From assembly GCA_003551665.1 (NCBI GenBank), contig PUNE01000013.1, positions 1 to 64,000 of the forward strand: DNA of 64,000 nucleotides, given 5' to 3'. Origin of the DNA: Halobacteroidaceae bacterium. Its GTDB lineage: Bacteria; Bacillota; Halanaerobiia; B1SED10-174. The notes under the pieces were generated by a model that saw only the letters and a program-made list of their open reading frames with translations, made no database searches and was not told the origin of the DNA. This document shows, one piece after another, positions 1 through 8,425 of the stretch (its first letter is position 1; the number at the start of each line of letters is the position of its first letter). Position numbers and translations under genes: made by a program.

Positions 1-952
1 CAATTCTATTTTCCAGGTAGGTTCCATCTTTATGGATATGGACATTATATTTTTCAGCATTATCCACATCATCCCAGGTAATTACATCTCCAACCCAGAT
101 TGGTTTACCAACCTGATCCAATTGATCCAGCGTACATTCAACAAAAACTGCAGTTATTGATTTATTTCCGTCAATCATGAGTTTCCACTGAGTGTCTTCT
201 TCATAAACTTCATTTCCATGATCTCCAGCCCAATCATCCAAAATATAATCCTGGGCAGGAGTGACCACAAGGGTAATAATCCCTTCACCGAAAATTCCTT
301 GGGAAGGTTCAACAGTTCCAGCCCCTTCAGGATCAATTGCAACTGTAAGGCTAAATTTAACCAGAGGATCAGAAGTTTCGGAAACAGGACCATGGTTAAA
401 GCTTATTCCATCCCCAAGAGCCTGAACCGTTGCAGTGTATTCTCCTGAACCTTCAGTTTGTATAGTGCTGGAGAAATCAAATTCTTCAACGCCTGGGCTT
501 ACATCCTGTGTTTCAATTTGATCTCCATCCTTATATAATTTGACTTCGAAATTAACTGCATCGTTTACATCGTTCCAAGTAATTTTGTTATCAGCCCAAA
601 CCGGTTTTGCCACCTGATTCAGGTTTTCAATTGTTATATTAATAAAAACAGCGGTAATTTGTTTATCTCCGTCAATATTTAGTTTCCAATCACCGGCGTC
701 CTCAACAACTTCGCTTCCGTGAGTGCCGCTCCATTCGGAAAATTCAAAATCCTGAGCCGGAGTAACTTCAAGGGTTATAATTCCTTTCTGAAAATTTCCG
801 CTAGAAGGTGATACATTCCCGCCGCCAGAAGGTTCTATATCGACTGTTAAAGTGTGGGTCACCTGGGTCCCACCGCATCCGGAAAATAAGACCAACAAAA
901 GAGATAAAAAAACAAAAACCAGAACCAGAACCTTAGAATTCTTTTGGTCCAT
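1..952 (-). CDS. Lipoprotein with tandem repeat/Fn3-like modules (partial)
   Basis: The gene runs off the left edge; 317 codons are visible. The start is an ATG at 952-950 behind an AAGGAGG site. The N-terminus is a lipoprotein signal peptide (hydrophobic run ending LLVLFSGCGG), so the mature protein should be lipid-anchored on the cell surface or in the periplasm. Two units follow, each made of a beta-rich 'bacterial repeat' segment (SLTVAIDPEGAGTVEPSQG in the second copy, a close relative in the first) and a fibronectin-like segment (QVAKPVWADNKITWNDV versus QVGKPIWVGDVITWDDV). Each repeat segment ends in the (S/Q)ITAVF motif seen in InlB/Flg_new-type repeats. The function is unknown; a surface or adhesion role is inference. 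Confidence 0.75.
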   Translation of the reverse strand, partial: MDQKNSKVLVLVFVFLSLLLVLFSGCGGTQVTHTLTVDIEPSGGGNVSPSSGNFQKGIITLEVTPAQDFEFSEWSGTHGSEVVEDAGDWKLNIDGDKQITAVFINITIENLNQVAKPVWADNKITWNDVNDAVNFEVKLYKDGDQIETQDVSPGVEEFDFSSTIQTEGSGEYTATVQALGDGISFNHGPVSETSDPLVKFSLTVAIDPEGAGTVEPSQGIFGEGIITLVVTPAQDYILDDWAGDHGNEVYEEDTQWKLMIDGNKSITAVFVECTLDQLDQVGKPIWVGDVITWDDVDNAEKYNVHIHKDGTYLENRI

Positions 953-1383
953 TGTTAACCTCCTTTTTATTATCAAAATTAACAGCTGGAGAATCTTCAA
1001 AGCAGGATTTATCACCACCCTTCTTTGGGAGTCTAAATTTCAAAAGCTTTTTTAACAAAAATTTTCCTGGGATAAAACTGCATTTAAACTAAGACTTACC
1101 AAACACTTCCTTAATTTAAAATACCACAATAACATTAAGTTAACCTAAAGTTTGGATAAATTAATCCTAAAGTTTTATTTTTTTCAGAGGAGGAGGTTTT
1201 GGGAAAATTTTTATGAAAAAAGTCCAAGTTAAAAACCTTGGCCAACCTTTAAAAATTTAAATATATGGTTTGTAGTGAGTCAATTAGGGAAAAACAAACC
1301 TTCCTATTCAATAGGCAAATTTTATACAAGCCTCCATAACCATTGCTAAAACCAGGCAGATAAAATTTTCTGGAAAAGACGAA

Positions 1384-1413
1384 AAAATTAAGGGCCCGGA
1401 GTTTTCCGGGCCC
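1384..1413 (-). terminator. Rho-independent terminator of the lipoprotein gene
   Basis: GGGCCCGGA and TCCGGGCCC form a GC-rich hairpin (1392-1413). Read on the minus strand it is followed by TTAATTTTTT, directly after the stop of the gene at 1440-2180. The rest of 953-1439 is AT-rich and shows no gene that I can support. Confidence 0.85.
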
Positions 1414-1439
1414 AAAGTTTATTTTGTTGTTGTTTTTCC

Positions 1440-2180
1440 TTATTCAGTCGATATAATTTCCATTTCTCCAATCTCAAACTTTTCTTCGAGGGCATCTACA
1501 TCAAAATCAAATTCATCAAGGGGGAAAAGTTGGAAATCTTTATCTTCCTTGCTGGTGAGGGGTTCAATTTCTACTGGGGTAGCCTGGTCTTCTTCAGGGT
1601 CCTCGACACCAAAATAACCAATGTAGGGATCTCCATTTTCTTCACCAGCTTGAGCAAAAAGAATATATTCTTCGCCTTCAGAAAAGCTTTCTTCTAAAAC
1701 GAAAATTAGCTCATAGGGAATTGTTTCTTCACCTTCTGGCCAATCAAATTCTATTCCAAATGGCATTTCTCCAATAAAAATCCCAACAACGCTAACTTTG
1801 TCTTCCTCAGGCCCCCCCTCAATGCTCAGGGTTCCTTGAAGAGCTCCCCTGGTTTCAACAGGTTCAAAGGTTATGGTTTCTCCTGCGTTTTCTTCAGTAA
1901 CTGTTTTAGGTTCAAAAATACTGTACTCGTCTTCATCGATAACCTGAATATCAACCTCTCCTTCAATATCAGGGAGAGTGACTTTACCATCTTCATCAGT
2001 TGTCCCGGAGACTTCATGAGGCTCAGTAGTTACTTCCATTTCTTCAAGAGGTTCCTCTTGATAATCAAGGACCTCAACAATGACATCATATGGTTGTTCT
2101 TCTTCAACCAAATCACAACCTGATAACGGGAAAACAAGGAGTCCAAAAATTAATAAAAAAGCGGCATAAGTTTTTTTCAT
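1440..2180 (-). CDS. Acidic lipoprotein with carboxypeptidase-regulatory-like domain
   Basis: This 246-residue protein has a lipoprotein signal with lipobox LSGC (cysteine 22). The mature part is very rich in Glu and Asp. Residues about 33-90 look like a carboxypeptidase-regulatory-like/CNA-B-like beta sandwich (GTTDEDGKVTLPDIEGEV). The remainder is unrecognised. The start ATG is preceded by GGGGGG on the minus strand. It is transcribed away from the metabolic block and is probably monocistronic, since a strong terminator follows. The acidic surface would suit an externally exposed protein in a saline habitat, which is inference. The adjacent intergenic stretch 2181-2516 shows no further gene. 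Confidence 0.75.
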   Translation of the reverse strand: MKKTYAAFLLIFGLLVFPLSGCDLVEEEQPYDVIVEVLDYQEEPLEEMEVTTEPHEVSGTTDEDGKVTLPDIEGEVDIQVIDEDEYSIFEPKTVTEENAGETITFEPVETRGALQGTLSIEGGPEEDKVSVVGIFIGEMPFGIEFDWPEGEETIPYELIFVLEESFSEGEEYILFAQAGEENGDPYIGYFGVEDPEEDQATPVEIEPLTSKEDKDFQLFPLDEFDFDVDALEEKFEIGEMEIISTE

Positions 2181-2516
2181 TCTATGTTGACCCCCCTAAA
2201 AATAAGAATTCCTAGACTTTTTCTATATTAACCAATACAAACCTCCCCGTTTCCAGTAACTTCTAATGAAACAAAGTCCTTGCACAAAAGGGAAAGGGAA
2301 ATGAAAAGAAAGACTGGTTTTATTTACCAGTTGGAAAGGTTTCCGAAGCTAAAATACTCGTTTGTTCAGAACAAAGGGCTATTATTTTTGGGGATGCGAA
2401 ACCCAGAGTAACTTTTTGGAGACCAGATTAAAAAGGAATCTTTGTCTGAGGTGGCGTAGTTTCCTTTAAGAGGTAATTTTTTAGAAATAATTTAAATAAA
2501 AAGGAGAGGTGTTCCC

Positions 2517-3053
2517 GTGCATAGGACAATTATTGCTGTTGTGGGGAGCGGAGATGTATCTCCTGATTCGAAAGAATACCAGTTAGCAAAGGAACTTGGG
2601 CGCTTAATTGCCCGCGAAGGAATTATAATTTCCTGTGGCGGTCTTGGGGGTGTCATGGAGGGGGTTTGCCTGGGAGCCTATGAAGAAAAAGGAAAGGATG
2701 CCAAAACTGTAGGCATTCTACCGGGAGAAAACCCTGAAGAAGCCAATGATTATGTTAATATCCCCATCCCCACAGGGATAGGGGAGGCACGTAACGCTAT
2801 CGTAGCAGGTGCCGATGCCGTTATTGCAATAGGGGGAGGGGCGGGAACCCTATCCGAAATTGCCATGGCCTGGAAAAAGGGAAAGCTCCTCCTGGGCTGG
2901 CGAGGAAGCGGTTGGAGCGGTGAACTGGCGGATCAGTTAATTGATTCCCGTGGTAGGGGTAATGATTTTAACCGCGACGATATTATCCTCGGATTTGACA
3001 GTGCACAGGAGGCAATTAATATAATCAAGAAATTTTTACCCCTGAATCCTTAA
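2517..3053 (+). CDS. TIGR00725-family LOG-like (SLOG) protein
   Basis: This 178-residue protein has a Rossmann-like nucleotide-binding fold of the LOG/lysine decarboxylase-like (SLOG) superfamily. Visible features are VVGSGDVSP near the N-terminus, GGLGGVMEGV around residues 41-50 and the family signature GGGAGTLSEIAMAW around residues 105-118. The length fits the TIGR00725 family. LOG relatives act on nucleotide 5'-monophosphates, but this subfamily has no assigned substrate, so no reaction is claimed. The start is GTG, behind AAAGGAGAGG. It lies 19 bp upstream of the formimidoylglutamase gene and is probably cotranscribed with it. Confidence 0.8.
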   Translation: MHRTIIAVVGSGDVSPDSKEYQLAKELGRLIAREGIIISCGGLGGVMEGVCLGAYEEKGKDAKTVGILPGENPEEANDYVNIPIPTGIGEARNAIVAGADAVIAIGGGAGTLSEIAMAWKKGKLLLGWRGSGWSGELADQLIDSRGRGNDFNRDDIILGFDSAQEAINIIKKFLPLNP

Positions 3054-3072
3054 ATACAGTGGAGGTGAGAAT

Positions 3073-4077
3073 TTGTATCTAGAAAAATACTATCAACCAA
3101 CTCCCAAAAAAGACTGGCAGGGAAGAATAGACGATACTGAAAACTACAGGGCATTCCGCTGGCATCAGTGGGTTAACATTTTCCACCTTTTAGAAGAGGA
3201 AATTAAGCCTGCCCCCGGTGGCAGAGAAAAGAATTTTTGTTTTTTAGGGTTTTTCTGCGATAAGGGAGTTCAGAAAAATAAAGGCCGGGCAGGGGCAGCC
3301 AAAGGGCCCCTGAGTATCCGTGAAGAAATGGGGAATCTCCCCTGTAGTTTTGGAGAAGAAGTAAAAATTTATGATGCCGGAAATATTAATTGTTCTGGAG
3401 AGGCCAGCCTCGAAGAAGGGCAAAAGGCACTGGAAGAAGCAGTAACAAAAATACTAAAACTCGGGCTTTTTCCTATTGTTCTGGGTGGGGGCCACGAGAT
3501 TGCTCTTGGTGATTATCGGGGCATAAAAAAATTCCTGGGCAATAAAAACCCTGGGATTATAAACTTCGATGCTCATTTTGATCTCCGCCCCTATCCCGAG
3601 GGTGGTAATTCCGGTACAATGTTTTTACAGATTGCCGACCAGTGCCGGGAAGAAGGTAGCCAGTTTTCCTACCTGGGCCTGGGCATTCAGAAATACGGGA
3701 ATACAGTTAGCCTTTTTGATAAAGCTCATGACCTTGGAGCAGAGTACATTCTGGCCCGGGATATAAAGGAATACAACCTGGTGGATATCCTGGAGAAAAT
3801 TGATTCCTTCATCAAAAGAAACCCCTATATTTACCTTACAGTATGTGCAGATGTATTCTCTTCTGCCTTTGCTCCGGGGGTAAGTTCTTCCCATCCTTTA
3901 GGGTTGGAACCGGAAATCTTTTTGCGGCTTTTCAAGCATATCCTGCGCTCGGAAAAAATTCTTGGTTTTGATATTGCCGAGGTTTCACCTCGTTTTGACC
4001 TCGATCAATCTACGGCTCAGCTTGCGGCAATAACCATTTTTGCTGCAGTAAATGTCTTAAGCGGTTACGATGATTGA
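3073..4077 (+). CDS. hutG: Formimidoylglutamase-like ureohydrolase (arginase family)
   Basis: This 334-residue protein belongs to the arginase/agmatinase/formimidoylglutamase superfamily. The binuclear Mn site motifs are visible: GGGHEIALGD (about residues 138-147), NFDAHFDLRPY (DxHxD motif, about residues 163-173) and the CADVFSSAFAPGVS segment near residue 257, which holds the last metal aspartate. The HFDLRPY form, together with the GTMF segment, is typical of HutG, which hydrolyses N-formimidoyl-glutamate to glutamate and formamide in histidine breakdown. No other hut genes are in the window, so another ureohydrolase substrate is possible. The start is TTG, with GGAGGTGAG 3-10 bases upstream. 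Confidence 0.75.
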   Translation: MYLEKYYQPTPKKDWQGRIDDTENYRAFRWHQWVNIFHLLEEEIKPAPGGREKNFCFLGFFCDKGVQKNKGRAGAAKGPLSIREEMGNLPCSFGEEVKIYDAGNINCSGEASLEEGQKALEEAVTKILKLGLFPIVLGGGHEIALGDYRGIKKFLGNKNPGIINFDAHFDLRPYPEGGNSGTMFLQIADQCREEGSQFSYLGLGIQKYGNTVSLFDKAHDLGAEYILARDIKEYNLVDILEKIDSFIKRNPYIYLTVCADVFSSAFAPGVSSSHPLGLEPEIFLRLFKHILRSEKILGFDIAEVSPRFDLDQSTAQLAAITIFAAVNVLSGYDD

Positions 4078-4178
4078 TTCTAATTCAAGGGGTTGAGCTT
4101 TCCCCAATAATAAGCAAAATTAAAGCAATTAATTGCTGAAATGATGAACAAATTAAAGAAATTAGAGGAGTGCTTCAA

Positions 4179-4964
4179 ATGAATTCCGATCTTTATAACC
4201 ACCCGTTTTACTACGACTTTGCCTTTGGTTGGGACCAGACTGAAGAAATAAAAGGCCTGGAGCAAATCTGGACCAGGTTTTTTCCCGGAAGGGTTTCTTC
4301 CATTCTTGAACCAGCATGCGGTTCAGGAAGGGTTCTCGTGGCCCTGGCCAAAAAAGGCTACAGGGCCCTGGGTTATGATATTAATAATTCAATGGTTGAA
4401 TTCGCCCGGGAAAAAATTCGGAAGGAAGGGGTTGAAGACAGGGTAAAAATTATCGAGGGAGATATGGTTGATTTTCATTCAGAGGAAAAATTTGAAATAG
4501 CCCTGAACCTGATTAATAGTTTAGGGTATCTAACGGATTTTGAACAGGTTGTTTCCCACCTTCAGTCAACTGCTTCCTGCCTGGTAGAGGGTGGAGTTTA
4601 TATTCCCCAGATAAGCCTGCGAATAAGGGAGGAAGAACTTCCCAAGCAGCAGACCTGGATTGAGAAAGATGAAGAAGTTTGGATTGAAACTACCTGGCAG
4701 GTTTTGCGGGAAGATCCCCAGAAAGACCTTTCCTACCACCGTTGTATTATGAAGATCAGGGAAAAGGGAATAGAAGGAAGACTGGAAGAAGACCACTGCA
4801 TGCGCTCCTGGACTTTTCCGGCCTTTCAAAAGGCTGTTGCTGATTCAGGCTGCTGGGAACTGAAAGCAGTTTATAACGAAAGGTTTAAAGAGATAGAAAT
4901 GCACCCGGAAATGGATGGTTCCCTGGGCAATCTTTACATGGTACTAAAGAAAAGAACTGGGTAA
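4179..4964 (+). CDS. Class I SAM-dependent methyltransferase
   Basis: This 261-residue protein has the class I methyltransferase signature. Motif I is ILEPACGSGRVLVALAKKG (about residues 40-58), the ribose-binding acidic residue follows in GYDINNSMV, and motif II/III regions IIEGDMVDF and ALNLINSLGYL come after. The substrate is unknown. A GTG nine bases upstream is in frame but lies inside the Shine-Dalgarno (GAGGAG, 4165-4170), so the ATG at 4179, eight bases after it, is chosen. It sits alone between the hutG-like gene and the dehydratase operon. Confidence 0.8.
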   Translation: MNSDLYNHPFYYDFAFGWDQTEEIKGLEQIWTRFFPGRVSSILEPACGSGRVLVALAKKGYRALGYDINNSMVEFAREKIRKEGVEDRVKIIEGDMVDFHSEEKFEIALNLINSLGYLTDFEQVVSHLQSTASCLVEGGVYIPQISLRIREEELPKQQTWIEKDEEVWIETTWQVLREDPQKDLSYHRCIMKIREKGIEGRLEEDHCMRSWTFPAFQKAVADSGCWELKAVYNERFKEIEMHPEMDGSLGNLYMVLKKRTG

Positions 4965-5159
4965 TTTCCAGGTCAGGAAACAATTTTTCCCTGAAAAACC
5001 CAGAGCACCATAGTTATTTTTTCCAAGGCCTTCTGAGCAGTAGCTGCCTAAAAACGGCACCTTTCCTTTATTTTGGTCTTTTTTTCCCTTTTTGGCATTG
5101 GTGGGGTTCAATGAACGGCCTGTTTTTTATTGGAAACTTCCTTTTTCACAATCATTTAT

Positions 5160-5200
5160 TTAACCAAATGGTTAACAAAAAAATAAAACTCTGTTAAAAT
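5160..5200 (+). promoter_or_regulatory. Promoter of the dehydratase operon with overlapping palindrome
   Basis: TTAACA (5172-5177) and TAAAAT (5195-5200) are separated by 17 bp and resemble a vegetative promoter 40 bp ahead of the activase gene. The -35 is overlapped by an inverted repeat with arms TTAACC and GGTTAA (5160-5165 and 5170-5175), a good position for a repressor of the TetR/GntR kind. No regulator gene is adjacent. Confidence 0.5.
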
Positions 5201-5241
5201 AATAGTAGAGAAACAAAAACAAAAAGAAAGGAATGATACCA

Positions 5242-6030
5242 ATGCTATATGCCGGAATCGATGTAGGTTCACTTTCAACCGATGTGGTTTTGGTAGATAG
5301 TGATCTTCAAATCAAAGGCTACAGTATCATTCCAACTGGCGCCGATAGTAAAAAGGCTGCCGGCGAAAGCCTTGATGAGGCTTTATCACAGGCAGGGGCC
5401 AGCCAGGAGGATATCGGGGAAATTATTGCAACGGGCTACGGTAGGATCAGTGTTTCCTTTGCCTCTGACCGTGTTACTGAAATCACCTGTCACGCCCGGG
5501 GAGCTAACAGGCTTTTCCCCCAGGCAAAAACCGTTATAGATATCGGGGGACAGGACAGCAAGGCCATCCGTTTAAACCGCAGAGGAAGAGCTGTGGATTT
5601 TGCCATGAATGATAAATGCGCAGCTGGAACGGGAAGATTCCTAGAAGTAATGGCCCGGGCTTTGGAACTGGATTTAGAAGAACTGGCAGGGCACAGCCTG
5701 AAAGCAGAAAAAACTGTTCCCATCAGCAATATGTGTGCGGTTTTTGCAGAATCCGAAGTTGTCTCCCTGATTGCTGAGGGCAACCCCCGGGAGGAAATAA
5801 TTAAGGGGTTGCATGTTTCTGTTGCCGAAAGGACTCTTTCTCTTGCCAGGAGAATTGGGTACCAGTCCCCTGTCGTTATGACAGGGGGAGTTGCCAAGAA
5901 TGCTGGAGTTATCAGGGCCCTGGAGGAAAAACTGGAAACAGAGCTTTTGATTCCCGAAGAACCGCAGATTATTGGAGCCCTTGGAGCAGCAGTTATTGCT
6001 TTTGAAAGAGCACAGAAGGAGGTGAGCTGA
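5242..6030 (+). CDS. Acyl-CoA dehydratase activase (HgdC/BadF-BadG family)
   Basis: This is a 262-residue ASKHA-fold ATPase that injects one electron, coupled to ATP hydrolysis, into a 2-hydroxyacyl-CoA dehydratase or benzoyl-CoA reductase-type partner. Visible motifs are the phosphate-1 loop GIDVGSLSTD (residues 5-14), phosphate-2 DIGGQDSKAI (100-109), the cluster cysteines in NDKCAAGTGRF (C126) and SNMCAVFAESEVV (C165), and the adenosine motif VMTGGVAKN. The two cysteines, one pair per subunit, hold the inter-subunit [4Fe-4S] cluster in the family. An ATG at 5233 abuts the AAGGA site, so the ATG at 5242 is preferred. It is the first gene of an operon with the two dehydratase subunits, one base apart. 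Confidence 0.92.
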   Translation: MLYAGIDVGSLSTDVVLVDSDLQIKGYSIIPTGADSKKAAGESLDEALSQAGASQEDIGEIIATGYGRISVSFASDRVTEITCHARGANRLFPQAKTVIDIGGQDSKAIRLNRRGRAVDFAMNDKCAAGTGRFLEVMARALELDLEELAGHSLKAEKTVPISNMCAVFAESEVVSLIAEGNPREEIIKGLHVSVAERTLSLARRIGYQSPVVMTGGVAKNAGVIRALEEKLETELLIPEEPQIIGALGAAVIAFERAQKEVS

Positions 6031-6031
6031 T

Positions 6032-7033
6032 ATGTCCGGGGGGCGTATCGGCTTTCTCTGTACTTATACTCCAGGAGAATTAATTGAGGGTGCTGGTTTC
6101 AACCCCTATCGACTTCTACCTCCTTCTGAAGCGGTAGGTTCAGAGGATCTTCTGGACTCCAATCTGTGTCCTTATGTCCGGCAGGTTGCTGGAGCCCTGC
6201 GGAGTGGATACTATCCCCATTTCCAGGGGATAGTAATTGCCCGCTCCTGTGAAGCTTCACTCCACTTTTATAATATTCTGTCCCGGGAACGGGATTTTAA
6301 TGTTTTCCTGCTGGACCTGCCCCGCCAGAGGGGGCCCCGAGCCCAAAAATATTTCCAGGCCCAACTGGAGAATTTAACAAAATGGCTGGAGGAACTGGGA
6401 GGCAAATTAAATGAAGAAGAACTTTCTTCTTCCCTGGATGACTACGGAAAAACAAGGGAACTTTTCCAGGATACCAGGATCAGGGCAAAAGGAGTGGATA
6501 TTTTCCAACTGGCATCTGAATACAACGGCCGCCCTCGGCGGGATTTTAACGCGGCATTAGAGGGGTTTCTAAATGAAAAATGTTTGGAGGAAAACGCACT
6601 TTCCATCCTTCTTACAGGCGCAATTCCCCCGCAGGGTTTAATCAACATTCTGGAGGGGGAGGAAATTATTCTTGATACCTGTCTCGGCCTGCGGGGGTTT
6701 TTAAGGGGTGAGATGCAGGGCAAGAATCTCTTTTCCCGGCTTTCCCATGCCTACCTGAATCGGCCTCCCTGTCCCCGGTTTTTGGACGGAGAAGATCGCC
6801 TGAACCTGTTTTCTCGCCTTCTGGAAACCCAGGAAATCCAGGGTGTAATATACCATGATCTTGGATTCTGCGATGTTTCCAGTTATGATTTTTTGATCCA
6901 GAAAAAATTCTGGGAGGATCAAAATGTGCCCCTGCTCAAGGTAAAAACTGAGCTGGGCAGGGGAGAAACAGGACAGATTTTAACTCGGGTTGAGGCTTTT
7001 CTGGAGACCCTGGAGGAGGGGGGAGAGGAATGA
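6032..7033 (+). CDS. 2-hydroxyacyl-CoA dehydratase subunit (HgdB-like)
   Basis: This 333-residue protein belongs to the HGD-D family. The three family cysteine motifs expected to bind a [4Fe-4S] cluster are visible: GFLCTYTPGELIEGAG near residue 10, SNLCPYVRQVAG near 48, and ARSCEASLHFYNIL near 74. Enzymes of this family dehydrate (R)-2-hydroxyacyl-CoA esters through a ketyl radical. Here the acyl substrate cannot be read from sequence. The conserved arginine pair after the third cysteine (often CEAxRR) is replaced by SLHF, so specificity may differ from the glutarate and lactate enzymes. It follows the activase gene by one base and overlaps the next gene by four. Confidence 0.85.
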   Translation: MSGGRIGFLCTYTPGELIEGAGFNPYRLLPPSEAVGSEDLLDSNLCPYVRQVAGALRSGYYPHFQGIVIARSCEASLHFYNILSRERDFNVFLLDLPRQRGPRAQKYFQAQLENLTKWLEELGGKLNEEELSSSLDDYGKTRELFQDTRIRAKGVDIFQLASEYNGRPRRDFNAALEGFLNEKCLEENALSILLTGAIPPQGLINILEGEEIILDTCLGLRGFLRGEMQGKNLFSRLSHAYLNRPPCPRFLDGEDRLNLFSRLLETQEIQGVIYHDLGFCDVSSYDFLIQKKFWEDQNVPLLKVKTELGRGETGQILTRVEAFLETLEEGGEE

Positions 7034-8307
7034 ACATTGCAGAACTTTTCCGTGAACGAGCTGAAGAGAATTGGGCCCGGAAAATAATCAAAAATCCTGT
7101 AAGTTACAGACTTGCATCGTGGTTTTTACTGTACAACAGGGGAAATTCTCTTCGGGCAACAAGAGAAATGACCTCCCTGGGTATGGAACAGACAGCCCGG
7201 GCCTTTAGCAATAGATCTAAAGTAGCCTGGACAACAGCGTTTTTCCCCAGCGAAATTTTGCACGCTGCTGATATCGTTCCCTTTGCCCCGGAAATCGCAG
7301 CTGGAGTCGCCGCTGCTATTGATATGGCTCCGGACTTTTTGAGGCGAGCGGATGACTGGGAGGTTGATGGAGAGAGCTGTTCCTTCCACCGTTGCGCAGT
7401 AGGTGCCTCCAGTGCCGATCTATTTCCTGACCCGGACCTCATGACTGCCAGTTCCCACCTCTGTGATGGAGCCCCCCACCTGTTTCGTTTTCTGGCAGGA
7501 AAGGAAAAAATCCCCTTTATTGGTCTGGACGTGCCCTCCAAAAGGGGGCAAGCAGCAGAAAAGTACCTGGCCAGCCAGCTGGAAGAAATTACCCGGAGGT
7601 TACAGATCATTTCCGGGAAAAAAATTACTGCAGAAGACTGGGAGAAAACCTTTCATTATGCCAACCGGACTCGGGATAATATGCTGAGGGTTAAAAATCT
7701 CCGGAAACAAATCCCCTCTCTTTTACGGGGGGAGGAGGCCCTATCCTTTGTTTATTTGCAGTTTTTAAGCTACGGTCACCCCCGTGCAGAAAAAATAAGC
7801 AAAATTCTTGTTGAAGAGCTGGAACAGAGAATGTGGGAGGAAGAAAAACACAAGAGTAAGAACCAGAAATTCCGAATTGTCTGGCTGCACCTTCGTCCTT
7901 ATTATGAAAACGACCTCTTCAGGCTCCTGGAAGGTGAGCTGGGAGCAAGGGTTGTTTTTGAAGAAATGAACAACGTCTACTGGGAACCCCTTGACCCGAA
8001 GTACCCCTACCTGAGCCTGGCCCGGAAAATTTTAAACCACCCTGGTGTGGGACCTGTTAAAAGGCGAATTGATGAAATTGAAAAACTGGTCCGGGAATTT
8101 TCTGCTGATGCGGTAATTCATTTTTCCCACTGGGGTTGTCGCCAGTCTACAGGAGTCCTGCCCTATATCCGCAATGAACTTCGGGATAAAGAGATTCCTT
8201 TTCTGGCTCTTGATGGGGATTGTGTTGACAGGGGAAGTTTTCCCGCAGGCCAGATAAGGACCAGGGTGGAGAGTTTTATGGAAATTCTTTCGGAGCAGGC
8301 AGGTTGA
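7030..8307 (+). CDS. 2-hydroxyacyl-CoA dehydratase subunit (HgdA-like)
   Basis: This 425-residue protein is the second HGD-D family subunit, and presumably pairs with the 333-residue neighbour. It carries the FFPSEILHAADIVPFAPE segment (about residues 72-89), cysteine motifs ESCSFHRCAVG and HLCDGAPHLF, and the C-terminal SHWGCRQSTGVLPYI and LDGDCVDRG elements found in dehydratase alpha subunits. The start ATG overlaps the preceding stop (ATGA), which indicates translational coupling. The operon has no dedicated CoA-transferase or acyl-CoA dehydrogenase, unlike classical glutamate or lactate fermentation clusters. The three genes may therefore be a YjiM/YjiL-like system of unknown substrate. 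Confidence 0.85.
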   Translation: MNIAELFRERAEENWARKIIKNPVSYRLASWFLLYNRGNSLRATREMTSLGMEQTARAFSNRSKVAWTTAFFPSEILHAADIVPFAPEIAAGVAAAIDMAPDFLRRADDWEVDGESCSFHRCAVGASSADLFPDPDLMTASSHLCDGAPHLFRFLAGKEKIPFIGLDVPSKRGQAAEKYLASQLEEITRRLQIISGKKITAEDWEKTFHYANRTRDNMLRVKNLRKQIPSLLRGEEALSFVYLQFLSYGHPRAEKISKILVEELEQRMWEEEKHKSKNQKFRIVWLHLRPYYENDLFRLLEGELGARVVFEEMNNVYWEPLDPKYPYLSLARKILNHPGVGPVKRRIDEIEKLVREFSADAVIHFSHWGCRQSTGVLPYIRNELRDKEIPFLALDGDCVDRGSFPAGQIRTRVESFMEILSEQAG

Positions 8308-8326
8308 GAAAAACGGTAAATTTAAG

Positions 8327-8355
8327 AAGACAAGGGTTTGCACAGGTGATATAAT
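8327..8355 (+). promoter_or_regulatory. Extended -10 promoter upstream of the DUF917-like gene
   Basis: TATAAT (8350-8355) carries a TG one base upstream (TGATATAAT). A weak -35 AAGACA (8327-8332) lies at 17-bp spacing. It is placed 71 bp before the next gene, so that gene and the two after it can be expressed apart from the dehydratase operon. Confidence 0.6.
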
Positions 8356-8425
8356 AAAGGACAGGGAAAAAGATTTCCATTTAAAATGAGGCAACGACTT
8401 CCAAAGCAGGACAGGAGGGTGAGGG

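Noticed and set aside
7104-7610. Long minus-strand open frame inside the dehydratase subunit gene
   Set aside because: It is antisense to a clear family protein, its product lacks recognisable features, and no ribosome binding site precedes it.
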